DNA of 64,000 bases, from assembly GCF_042453785.1 (NCBI RefSeq), contig NC_091671.1, forward strand, positions 11,602,001 to 11,666,000, in the 5' to 3' direction. The stretch's first letter is position 1. Every line of letters starts with the position of its first letter. This stretch comes from Malus domestica (taxonomy: Eukaryota; Streptophyta; Magnoliopsida; Rosales; Rosaceae). Positions 33,741-44,667 of this stretch are shown here, in pieces. Position numbers and translations under genes: made by a program. Under the pieces are notes generated by a model. It was not told the origin of the DNA. It searched no databases and was given only the letters and a program-made list of their open reading frames with translations.

Positions 33741-34096
33741 TATATTGAGACTTTCGGTTCAGATATGTTTGGTTTGGTATAAAATATAAAAAGCATAAAT
33801 AATTTTCAAACTCGGTTAGCCGAAGGTTTAATTTGCAACTAATAAACTCTCAATACTTATATTGAGATTTTCGGTTCGGATTGGTTTAGTTTGATACACA
33901 AAATAAAAAAAGCACAAATTACTTCCAAACTCGGTTAGCAGAAAGTTTAATTTGCAACTACTAAAACCTTAATACTTATTTTGAGACTTTCGATTCAGAT
34001 CAGTTTGGTTTGGTACAAAATAAAAAAGAGCATAACTAATTTCCATACTTGGTTAGCAGAAAGTTTAATTTGCTACTACTAAACCCTGAATACTTA
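33741..34096. repeat. Three-copy tandem repeat, period about 117-119 bp
   Basis: Units start TATATTGAGACTTTCGGTTC at 33741, about 33858 and about 33977. Each contains CTCGGTTAGC and AGTTTAATTTGC. Copies are roughly 80-85 percent alike by eye. Confidence 0.85.
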
Positions 34097-34724
34097 TATT
34101 AGAAATGCTAGCTACTCGTTCTTATTTAACAATTCAAAATCGTCTATTGACCAAGTTTAAAAATTGTTTAGTCATCTAACAATTTTAAAATAATTTCATA
34201 ATTAACCTTGAGCAATGAGTACGGCCGGATCCATACGAAGTTCAGAAATAAAATTATAAATTTTGATATTAGAAGGTAAAGATATTATAAAGAATGAAGC
34301 AAACTAAAGGTGGAAATTTTGTGTGCACATTTTTTCTTAACGAGTGAACGGTTGATATTTAACTAGTTAAGATCGTTCACAAGTGAAAACAAATGTGTGA
34401 GCAAAGCCCAAACTTGAGTTGCACAAAACTAGAACACATGGTACAATGTAATATTGCAAACTAACAATATCAAAATATTTCTTAACAACGAGATATCTTA
34501 AACTAGTTTAATTTCCGAGTAGGGGAACTCAAACTCGATCGGTTGCAAAGTAACAGGAATAGCAGATCCAATTATGACATTCTTCAAAATCAAGAAGGCT
34601 GGCAATCAGTAATGAAAGAAAAGAGGAAGGATTAGTAGAGATAAAACTACACTTGCTCTTTGACCCTATCGTAGTTCCAACGGCTATATGCCCGTTTTAA
34701 AGATCGGGTCAAAGAGCTTCAAGG
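34097..34724. other. Intergenic, AT-rich
   Basis: No gene or repeat was recognised. Confidence 0.35.
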
Positions 34725-35368
34725 TGTTATGATCCCACATCGACTACACTTATGGGGGTGTAGGGGTTCTTAAGTCCTTGGGGTCCTCTCACCTATTGGA
34801 CTAGTCTTTTGGGTTGGGCTCTTCCCTTGGGCTTGAGTACCTAACATTGGTATCAGAACGTAGATTCCCAACACTGCAGAGGGGGCGACTTGGAAAGGGC
34901 TACCTTAATGGGACTTCCAAAGGGTGCGCCGCCGTTAAGAGTGAAAGCCACCAGAGTAAGGGCCGCCGTGGGTGTTGGCTTCCGAAGGGTGGTGTAATGT
35001 TATGATCCCACATTAACTACACTTATAGGGGTGTAGGGGTTCTTAAGTCTTTGGGATCCTCTCACCTATTGGACTAGTCTTTTAGGTTGGGCTCTTCCCT
35101 TGGGCGTTGGGTCCCGACGCCACGGAAGGGGCGACCTGGAAAGGGCAACCTTAACGGGACGACCAAAGGGTGCGTCGCCGTTAAGAGTGAAAGCCACCAG
35201 AGTAAGGGCCGCCGTGGACGTCAGGTCTTCTGAAGGGTGGTGTGATGTTATGATCCCACATCGGCTACACCAGAAATAATGTAGTGGTACTTAAGTACCT
35301 TGGGGTCCTCCCACCTATTGAACTAGTCTTTTGGGTTAGGCTCTTCCCTTGGGCTTGAGTACCTAACA
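34725..35368 (+). mobile_element. TRIM retrotransposon, LTR-internal-LTR-internal-LTR
   Basis: Three LTRs of about 122 bp start TGTTATGATCCCACAT at 34725, 34998 and 35246. The first and third end CTAACA (34846, 35368). After the first LTR comes a primer-binding site for initiator-Met tRNA (TGGTATCAGAACG, 34848-34860). The internal segment (about 150 bp, with GTTAAGAGTGAAAGCCACCA) occurs twice. The middle LTR has lost its 3' end and the following PBS (around 35105-35125). No coding capacity is present and no target-site duplication is visible. The three-LTR form indicates unequal recombination between LTRs. Confidence 0.85.
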
Positions 35369-35757
35369 TTCCCAAATTCTAACATGCGCATGATTTCTCA
35401 AAAGTCTACGGGTCATCTTCTTCCCCTGATAATGTAATGTAATGGCATTGTTAAACATACGACAACAACGTCTAATTATAATAACATTGCATTCTGAAAG
35501 TAAATTTAAACAAAACAAGGATGGAAATCTTGGTTTAATTTCACAAAAAGCATCCTAACTTTCGGATGTGAGTCCAATATTCGTGATTTTAAGTGCACCG
35601 AGATATTACTGGGACGGAAAAAATTGATAAAAGTATAAGACCTATTTCTTTAAATCTCACCCGTTTATTTTATGATGTTGTACATGTTCTGCCAAATCTC
35701 AGCCGTTCATTTTGGATGTGAATCCATATATTATAATGCCTAAGTTGCTCCATTGCT
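35369..35757. other. Intergenic
   Basis: No gene or repeat family was recognised. Confidence 0.35.
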
Positions 35758-35766
35758 GGAAATAAC

Positions 35767-35965
35767 GGATCAGGATCCTCTCCTGAGCTAAGGGTGAGGA
35801 TCATCATGTGCAAGCCCATTGGGCCATTCAAATTTTATCCAACGGTTACAATTATTATAACTTTTAGAGATACCCCTTGTTTGTAGCCGTTGAAAAAAAT
35901 TTGAACAGCCCGTTGGACTTGCTCAGGAGGATCCTCACCCTTAGCTCAGGAGAGGATCCTGATCC
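35767..35965. mobile_element. MULE-type MITE, near-perfect TIRs, exact 9-bp TSD
   Basis: The inverted ends of about 36 bp begin GGATCAGGATCCTCTCCTGA, and the right end is its exact complement. GGAAATAAC flanks both sides (35758-35766 and 35966-35974). It is 199 bp with no coding capacity. The clean ends and exact duplication suggest a fairly recent insertion. Confidence 0.88.
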
Positions 35966-35974
35966 GGAAATAAC

Positions 35975-36814
35975 ATTCAGCATTCTCCATGCCTATAGTC
36001 TGCAATAACAATATAGAGAGCGCCAATTCACAAATTTCATATGTAGGGGTATGTAGGACTTTTTGTATCCAAAACTTTTAACAAAACAAAAATTTTAACT
36101 TCTTAATTCTTAAAAGTGGGTTTTACTTCTATGCTACGTAGCATTAAATGCTACGGCATTGAATGATCAGAATTCAAGGGATCACAACAAAAATAATAAG
36201 ATTCAAATTTAAAATGTCTTGCTTAACAAAAAATGGATGGAGTTAACCACAAAGACCAAACTGCCACACCAAAAAGAGTTTAAGAACTGTAAAACGACAA
36301 GAGAAAACTTCAAAGACAGCTATAAAACTCGGGGACAAGTTAAGGACCATCACTGTAACTAATCCTATGTCTCCGCTTTGCTATGCAAAACAATGATATG
36401 CTGATAAAACCTCATGAGCCATAACCAACTGATCGACACCAACTACACATCATCGAGGGCAACATTCATGGCTTTGTTCTTGGCGTTGTTTAATAGATTT
36501 CGAGTGCCGCTTATCCCCGAGCTTACTTATTTCTCTATTTTACTAAGATCGGAGGTGGAAGTGAAGCTGCTAATCGATGGAGCCGGAGTGGTTAACCACC
36601 ACGTTGCTCAATATATAGTCCGTTAAGGAAATGGTCAAACTAGTAGCTAAGGATTTTGCTCCGGATAACATATAAGGAAGTCTTTAACATGACAGACAAG
36701 ATGAAGTATCTTCGTCTCGTAAAGTGAATGGACTAGGATTCTTTTTAGATCCCATCTGGAACTTCAATCTAGAACGTTCATGCAAATCGAGTGGCCATGA
36801 ATAATTTATTTAGA
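35975..36814. other. Intergenic
   Basis: It contains a palindromic GCTACGTAGC with a nearby GCTACGGC, close to 36134-36155. The open frame at 36414-36626 has no recognisable domain. Confidence 0.35.
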
Positions 36815-36961
36815 GACCGTTTGATAATCATTTTGTTTTCATTTTTATTTCACTTTATTGAAATATGAAAACTAAAATCTTCTTTTGTAACTACTTTAAT
36901 TTTTTTTTAATTAATGAAAACTACTTTCTTGAGTTTTCACTGTTTGGTTTTCAATTTTTTT

Positions 36962-37678
36962 TAAGGGTCATTTTGGTTCCGGTCCCTAATCAACCTAATT
37001 GTTAGACTGAAACCTTGTTTGTTTAAATATTTTGATCGAGGTCCTTCGCTTCATTTAAGAGATTTAATTCATGCATTGTGCATTTAATGTCCCACAAATT
37101 ATGAAATTTAAACAAATTCAAATAATATTTTTAAATATAATAAATACTTAAAAATCAATTTTAGAGTAATATTGTTCTTCACAAAAAGCAAAAAAATAAT
37201 GTTCTTCACAAAAAGCAAAAAAATAATGTACCCATAATTATTAACATATTATAAAATAAAAAATAATGATATATTTTAAAACATAAAATAAATACATATA
37301 ATTAGCATGGGTACATTTAAATTAAAAAATATGGGTACAAATACAAATAAAATTTAAAAAATATGGGCACAAAAATGAATTAATATATTGGTACAAATTA
37401 AAACTGAAAAGAAAAATGGTACAAATTAAAATAAGGCTTGCAAATTAAAAATGGGTACAAACTAAAAATAAAAATATATGATAAAAATTTTACCCATAAG
37501 TATAAATATACAAAATGTAACGTTTCTAATACTAAATGAATATATTTAGAAATAAAAAATATTTTATTATTGAAATAATTAATGACGTTTATTGAAATCT
37601 AAGAACCTTGATAAAAAAAAATTGAAAAAGAATAAGGTTTTAATCAATGGAGTAGGAAAAATAGAGATGGGAACCTAA
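36962..37678. mobile_element. AT-rich non-autonomous TIR element with GGGTACAAA motifs
   Basis: Left GGTTCCGGTCCCTAATC and the complement of the right end (GGTTCCCATCTCTATTT) match, as do AAACCTT blocks further in. Inside, GG(G)TACAAA recurs at least five times, and an exact 28-bp unit beginning GTTCTTCACAAAAAGC is duplicated near 37178-37230. Confidence 0.45.
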
Positions 37679-38245
37679 GGGTCTATTTGGTATTCTACTT
37701 GAATCCAACTTTTTTTACTCAAAAACAATTTTTAAGTTTTAGACCTTAAAAACTTTCAAAAATTGAACTCAAGACTAACTCAAAAATATAGTCTATTATC
37801 TAAAAACATAAAAAGTGAGTTTTTAGAATTTTTAAACTTAAACTCACTCATATCTTTTCTCTCCCTCCTCCCCTCTCACTCCAAATATCTCTCTCTTTTC
37901 TTATTTCTCTCTCCGCCTTTTTTTTTTTTTACCTTTTTCGTCTTTCCTCCAATCCCCTCTCTTTATTTTCTTGGTTCTTTCTCTCACTCCTCTTCCTCTC
38001 TATCTCATCCAATCCTCTCTCTTCTTTCTCCTTCCTTCAATCATTTCTTACTTTATTTCCTCTTCTCTCCTCTTTCTCATTCCTTGTGACTCCCTCTTTT
38101 AAGATTTCTTTGTCTAGTTTACGTCGTACGATTTAAAATTTTTAAATCGCAAACCAATCAAGTTTTTGAGTCTTAAAGAAAATTGTTTTTAAGAAATGTT
38201 TTAAGAAATGATAAAAAATTTCAAATAAGATACTAAACAGGCTCC
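37679..38245. mobile_element. Tourist-like MITE, inverted copy of the 27206 family
   Basis: It starts GGGTCTATTTGGTATTCTAC and ends TACTAAACAGGCTCC. The centre (37850-38100) is pyrimidine-rich, the complement of the 27206-27797 core. TAA precedes it, but the right-hand duplication is not clear. The open frame across it is compositional. Confidence 0.75.
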
Positions 38246-38614
38246 TTCTTTTTTTAAATTGAAAAATAAAAGTAGTTACCAAACAAGATTTCAGTTTTCA
38301 GTTTTTGTTTTCACTTTTCTGAAAACCAAAATTGTTTGGTAACTACTTTTAGTTTTCAAAAAGTGAAAACTACTCTCTCTAGTTTTCAAATTTTGGCATT
38401 GAGTTTTTACTTTTTGGTTTTTCATTTTCATTTTTTTGAAAACTAAAAATAGTTACTAAACAAAATTTCAGTTTTTAAAAAACTAAAAACTAAATGGTTA
38501 TCAATCATCCCTTATGTTTTCACGAGAAATGATGGACTAGCCCCCTCATTTGTTCGTTTTCTTCCCTCTTCTCTCTATTCGACTCTATTACCTATCTTCT
38601 CAATCTGCTCTTTT

Positions 38615-40933
38615 TGACACACCCCGACCTAAATCATGGTGTGTTGGTCGTCACGTGAGAGTGACGTAACCATGTGCACGGTGCGGAAGCAATAATGATA
38701 TAAGGAAATACGAATAACTAAAAACCAAGCTACCATAAATACTAGCTAAGAAAATGTGCTAGTGCGAGATTAAGTCTGAAATACACCATTAGAGCATAAA
38801 TAACCTAAGTGCAGTCCGACTGGACAAGTACTAATTATACAACATCCAAAGGTGATCCTACATTTGCGATGCTCTGTCAGAACCACCGTTCAAATCCCCG
38901 TGAGCCAGTAAAGCACCTCTACCTAAAACCTAGAGGGGCGCAAAACAAAAAGTGTGAGTGGGCAAAAACAAAGCTTTTCAAAATCATTTCATTTATAAAA
39001 AATGCTAACCCCTCGCCGTAAAACCTGTATAATTTTCCAGAAAAATATGTATATATAATAATAGAAATCATGCTCAGGATTAAAACACATAGAAATATAC
39101 CATGCCAAAGTATCTCAAATAAATGCCATAAGTAATCCAATTCAAATGTATCAATGTCAGATATCATATCAGCCGGATCAACCTAACCTGCACGGCTGAG
39201 TCTATAGTTCATAACCAATCTCAATCATACCAAATTAAATCATGCACACGAGTCGGAACCACCTAAAGTGGTCTGTACGACAAAACTAGGTGTAAAATAA
39301 ATATGCTCTAGTGCTACGATTATGTGAAGACTGTGCGAATAATCGCGAGTCACCTATGAGTCGGAACCACCTATAATGGTCTGTACGACAAGCCTGTGCA
39401 CCTAACTTGGATTCAAGGTAAGCATATGGTGCAGGAGGTGAACATCACGTGAAGGACTATACCCTAACTCTGGGCGGGAGCACTAACACCGGGGTACAGG
39501 TTTATGAGCTTTCAATACATCACACATAATCACATCATATCTCGCATAACTGAAGCTATCTCATATCTTTAATTTATGAACTTACCTGGCAGTTACCTGT
39601 GCGTCCGCAACCCCAATCATAAATATATGCAACTACTAGTGCATAAATAAAATAGGCAGATACTTTGCATGGTATTTCAAAAAACGTATAATCATTCAAG
39701 TTCATTTTCTGGGAAAAATCTCAAGTATATAGGTATATACGGAAAACCAAAATCCCACTCATTGGTATGTCGAAGGGTCGTAGCCCCCGAGCCTCGATTG
39801 ATGGCGCTCGTCCTAAGGATAGGTCTCACCTATATGCGAAATAACTAAATAAAGGTTATTTAAAGCACATACACAAAACTAGGAAATAATTTCTTATACA
39901 ATGCTTAAATAGGGTGTTTGAATACACCAACGTGATCTACTCAACACCACGAACATCCCCATATTTTTAGAAAAAAAATTTGAGCACCCACGCGCCGGCC
40001 AAAGCACGGCCAGATGTGCTGCCCACGCGTAGGCACGTGCCTGGCACACCAAACGGATTCCCTAACGGCGTTAGGGAATATTCCGTAAAAAATCAGAATA
40101 TGCCGTTATGTTTACCTGACGGCGTCAAAATATTCCATCAACTTTGACGGAATATTCTCCTCCTTTTTCCTCAGATCGCTAAAGCCCGGCGCCGGTCGTC
40201 GCTGCACTCTTCGGTTTCTGGAAAAATTTCAAATCTTCATATCTCCTTCATTTCTCAACCAAAATTCTTGAAATTTATATCAAATTGAAGCTTACAACAA
40301 GTAGAACAAGACCTTACCAATTTTAAGCCTTAAAATCCACAGAATCTCGCCGGAGAAACCTCGATAATCCAGCCTAAATTTGAAACTCGCGAACTGGGAC
40401 TTCCCGACTTCCAAAACACTTTAACTTTCTTCCCCGAGCTTCGTGAAGATGTTTTAAGGCTTCCTATAACCTTAAAACTTCTTGAAAACTTCACAATCAC
40501 GAGTGCATGAACAGTACTCAAAATCGAGGTTCTTGGGTTCTCGGGTTTTCGAAGCTTTCACATCCAACCAAAGGTATAGAACAACTCCTGAGCTTACTAG
40601 GAGTTCAAAGATGCCAACTACAACCTCGATCCGTGACTGGAAGTGTTGGTTTGGAAGTTGTCTGTATGTTGTACGAAAAATGGATGAAATTCGAGAGGGA
40701 AGAGAGAGAGAGAGTCAACGGGAAGGTGATAGTGATGGTGTGTTTGTGTGTGGTCCAGGTTTGGCAACCAAACCAAAAACAAATAAAACCTTAAGTTCTA
40801 ATTGGGTCCAAGTACTTAGGAAAGAAAATAATTGGTCCCCAACCACAACTTAAACCGCACAACACCACAAACGTTCAAGGGTACTATAGTCATTTCACAC
40901 TATCGAGGAAATGTTTCGGGATAGGCTGTCACA
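38615..40933 (-). mobile_element. Solo LTR (Gypsy-like), 2319 bp, exact 5-bp TSD
   Basis: On the minus strand it starts TGTGACAGCCTATCCCG and ends GGTCGGGGTGTGTCA. CTTTT flanks both ends (38610-38614, 40934-40938). No internal gag-pol, PBS or PPT is present, so it is a solo LTR. A unit containing GAGTCGGAACCACCTA and GGTCTGTACGAC is repeated at about 39250 and 39358. The Ty3/Gypsy assignment is from memory of similar LTR ends, not from a protein domain. Confidence 0.85.
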
Positions 40934-40938
40934 CTTTT

Positions 40939-41407
40939 CTTCTGTTCTCTCTCTGTGTGTGCAAAGTTTGTGAGTTTTTTTTTTCTTTCTCTTGCAAAAT
41001 TTGTAAGTTTCCTTACCAGTTAATTTTATTAGAATAGCAAGTAGATTGAACAAATTAATAAAGGTTTTGTCATAAATGATTTTGAAATTGATCTAATTCA
41101 TTATTTTTCCCCTTAATTTGAAAATCAATCTATGTGGTCCCTAAATTTGATTACCTCACATAAATGTAGTTCATGCTGTCTAAATTTATCAAATTTTTTG
41201 TTTGTTACTAATGTGGCAAAATAAAATAATAATAATAATAATAATAATATATTTTGGATATTTAAAAGAAAAAAAAACTTTAGCCCCATCCACCGTTTGC
41301 CAAACCCAACCACCAAAAGCCCATCTCCACTCCGGTGGTGGCAGTTGTGTTGTTGAAGCTACATGTGAGGCTTGCAGTCTCTCTCTTTATGTATATATAC
41401 ATGCAAG
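40939..41407. other. Intergenic; (AAT)n microsatellite at 41226-41250
   Basis: No gene was recognised. There is a T-run near 40977. Confidence 0.4.
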
Positions 41408-43439
41408 GTTCTAAAAATCGTTAGGCGCTAGTCGGGCGGCGAGCAGGGACTTAGCGCCTAGGCGGTTAGGCAGCCAATGCGAATTTATGTTAATTTATTG
41501 TATATCTTGTAAATAAGTGTCTATTTACACTTAAAAAAAAAACTATAATTGTGTTTGGGCCCAAATTTACACCATCGGTCCAAGTAATTAAGGCCGTCAG
41601 ATGATTAGAGATTTTTCTTGACATTACTATTGTTTTGAAAATATCCTTAAAGTGTGCAGAGTTGTGATATGCGTAAAGCTCCATGTAGAAGAGGCTGTGT
41701 GAAATGCCGTGCAGCATTAGAGTCCTATCTTGCATGCGAACCACAAGGAACAATAACACAAAGATGCAATTAATATTGGATGATCATCATGTGGTTATGC
41801 CATTTGGAGTAATCAAAATAAGGTGATGTGATAGGATCATGGTGGTTTTGCAGATAATGCAAAACCATCAACCATGTGTTTTAATTATCATGCATGCATG
41901 GATAAAGCTTATGAAGAGATGGTGGGATAAGTAGCACCACCAAATTTACAAGATTGGATTCGGCAAATGGTGATGACGTAAAGGAAGGTCATGATAAGGA
42001 TGGTGATGATGTAATCCTATTTTAAAAGATGGGATTAAGCTTTGATTGATGTGATAAGGTCTAAGGCGTGAATGTAGGTGCATAAAAGATAAAGTTTTCA
42101 TAGTTTCATTTATTGTGAATATGCATAAGATAAATGCGTGGTTAGCAACAACAATTAAAGATTTGGAGTCACAGAGCAATTGGGATTATTTTCCACAACT
42201 TAGGCATGCAGGTCTCTATAAATACTTAGGCATGCAAGTCTCTATAAATACCAAGCGGCATGCAACATTATGGGGACCTCCAACTCAACACACAAACTGC
42301 CATGCGCAAACCTTCACTCTACGCGAAACCTCTCAAACATCTTAAGATTTTTTATTTTCTTTTTCGCCAACACATCTTCAATTTGGATAAACAGCACTGT
42401 GAAGGCAACCGGCAAACATCTTCAGTTTGGATAAACAACACTGTTGTCGTAGAATCAGCCGACCGTGGAGCACCTTCAGTTTGGATAAACAGCACTGCGT
42501 CGAGGCCGATTGGTTATCTATCCAAGTCTCGGTCGAGAAGGATTTTCGAATCCTTATTGGCAGAGGTCATCTCATTTGCCTTCTCGGCGAAGTGAGGTGT
42601 TACAAGTTACTACATTCGGCACATTGAAAGCCAAATTTGATATTGAACTTCGCATAACTAGCAGCCTTGTCTTCAGGCTCTAGAACCTGAAGGCCGAGAC
42701 GTGTTCCTTCATCGGCCGCAGTCACAAGATTAAGAAGTCAGCAGCACACCCAACGCAACATCAACATATTTTACTCCTCGACCGAGCTCGGCCGACGAGT
42801 TGGCACGCCCGCATACAACCGAATGACGTAATTAGCCCATTAGTTGCTCGGTCTGCGCGTCACGTAGGCTTGGTAGTTTTTAGGGTCAACAACTTGTATG
42901 GACAATAAAAGAATGACTACATGCAAAAATAGAAGTAGAAGAATACACAAAGTACATCCATCCAACAAGTTCAATATTTAAAAAACAGTAAGCATATGAT
43001 CATAATGAGGAGTATTCTTGGATGATTGACTAAATTCTTCTTGTTCATGATCCTTGCATTGGATATGATTGACTAAATTCTTATTGTTTATGATCCTTGA
43101 ATTACATTGGACATAGACCAAATTATTTAATCTTGTTGTATCTAGTTTATTTCTTTTCTTTGTATATATCCCTCAAAAGTGCTCCAGTTCATTTCACAAT
43201 TGGATGAACTTGTAGTCAATCTATCATTTGCAAATTAAGTACGCCATTTCCATAAGTATACCACCATGAAACTAAAAAAGAAAAAAGCACACAATTAATC
43301 ATAAAAAATAAAAATACAAATAAAACCAAACCGCTACCGCCTAGGACCGCCTAGCACCAGACCAATTTTTCGATGATTTGCACTAAATCGCAGCAGACCA
43401 CCTAGGGTCTAGATGGTTGTCTAGAACGATTTTTAGAAC
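41408..43439. mobile_element. TIR element split by a Copia-like solo LTR
   Basis: A perfect 15-bp inverted repeat GTTCTAAAAATCGTT lies at 41408-41422 and 43425-43439, with internal CTAGGCG-rich blocks on both sides. No target-site duplication was resolved. The interior is occupied by the LTR at 41552-42891 and AT-rich sequence. Confidence 0.6.
41552..42891 (+). mobile_element. Solo LTR (Copia-like), 1340 bp
   Basis: It starts TGTTTGGGCCCAAATTT and ends TTTTTAGGGTCAACA, flanked by AATTG / ACTTG (one mismatch). It contains a duplicated TATA segment (CTCTATAAATAC twice, 26 bp apart, 42214-42251), placing transcription on the plus strand, then three copies of TTTGGATAAACA(G/A)CACTG near 42378, 42426 and 42480. 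No internal domain or second LTR was found. Copia is a guess. Confidence 0.65.
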
Positions 43440-44211
43440 ACTGTATACACGTTATTCTCGTTCACTTGGATGGGAGCCGAATTCAATTTGCATATAATGT
43501 GTGCCTCCCCTTATGTGCAACGTCATCAAATTCATAGAAAAAACTTAACGAATTTGGATGGCATTGAATATATTAATGTGAGGTAGTTAAATTACATTGA
43601 TTGATTTTTAAATTGTGAGACCAAAATAATGAGTATGATCAATTTCATGAATCATTTGTGATAAAACCTAATTAAGAATTTAAGATGGAGTGTGCAAAAC
43701 GGAAAATAACAAACTAACCTGCTACAACGGTTCAGATTGGCCGATTTGGTTGCTTTGGCCGACCTGATGCCCACACCAACATGTAACAGTGGCTAGATCC
43801 TAATTATTGGATGAGTAATGCTTGAGAGATCAACATTTTAAAGCAAATTTTGTAAATCATATGACGTGATTATTGATGATTAGATTACTGTTTAAGTGTT
43901 GATTAACATACTTATTTCCTATTAGTCACACATTATTAAGACTAACAGATAGCGTGGTTGTTGATGATTGAATACTGATTGATCAGTTACTAGTGCATTA
44001 TTGATTTGGATTGAATAGTGAATTATCTCTCACACTAATAACTAAATGGCTAAAAACTTTCAACTTGGTCGATTTTGGGAGCAACATATATGTGACCCCT
44101 ACATTGAGCGATATGTCTCGTCTCTATACACACACGCATGACTTGACGGTCGAATCTCATCATTTTCATCCAATAGGGTCCTCTTCCAATCATTTTGATG
44201 ATCTTAGAGAT
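43440..44211. other. Intergenic
   Basis: No gene was recognised. (A two-copy repeat around TTGACTAAATTCTT lies earlier, near 43026-43105.). Confidence 0.35.
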
Positions 44212-44400
44212 CCGTGAATTGTATATGTTCATCGTATATCATGCGATCAATTTTTGTCAAGTACGGTTTATGTTTAATTTTAAATAACAATATTTAAAAT
44301 GATTTTTTATCACACGATGTACGATAAACGAATACGATTCACGTACTTTCCGGATCCTCACAAAAAGGATCCCACGAGAATCCCGATTCCATTTTCATAG
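44212..44400. mobile_element. MITE related to 53263-53447
   Basis: GTTCATCGTATATCATGCG near the left and CGATGTACGATAAACGAA near the right are inverted partners around an AT-rich core. It shares the same core words as the second copy at 53263-53447. Confidence 0.55.
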
Positions 44401-44667
44401 TTAACCTTTAACAGTTGTGTAATGTACCACATTTCCTAATCACCCACCAGACAGGGACCAGTGCGGTCACCCAGCGCCACAAAAATGCCCAAAGAGTGGT
44501 CACAGTTGTTATGCTCGATCTACTCCTATTTTTTGTTTGCTGCTGAAACAAACCTGTGAGGTCCAAACCTTCTTGAAGGTCTGCATCATCATAAATGAAA
44601 ACAAAGATGTGCTGGGGGTAGGAATTGAATGAACTCTATACATTGAATGCATTCGTAAATATTTTTA

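Larger units (their letters stand above)
36815..38511. mobile_element. TIR element (hAT-like?) with nested insertions
   Basis: The left end GACCGTTTGATAATCATTTTG and right end CTAAATGGTTATCAATCATC are inverted partners. Both sides continue into TTTTCA/AAAACT-rich sequence. It is interrupted by the elements at 36962-37678 and 37679-38245. No target-site duplication was resolved. Confidence 0.45.

Noticed and set aside
37763..38089. 108-codon open frame rich in Ser, Leu and Phe
   Set aside because: Lies in the pyrimidine-rich core of a MITE; composition explains it.
40330..40853. Overlapping open frames on both strands up to 123 codons
   Set aside because: Inside the 2.3-kb solo LTR, no recognisable domain.
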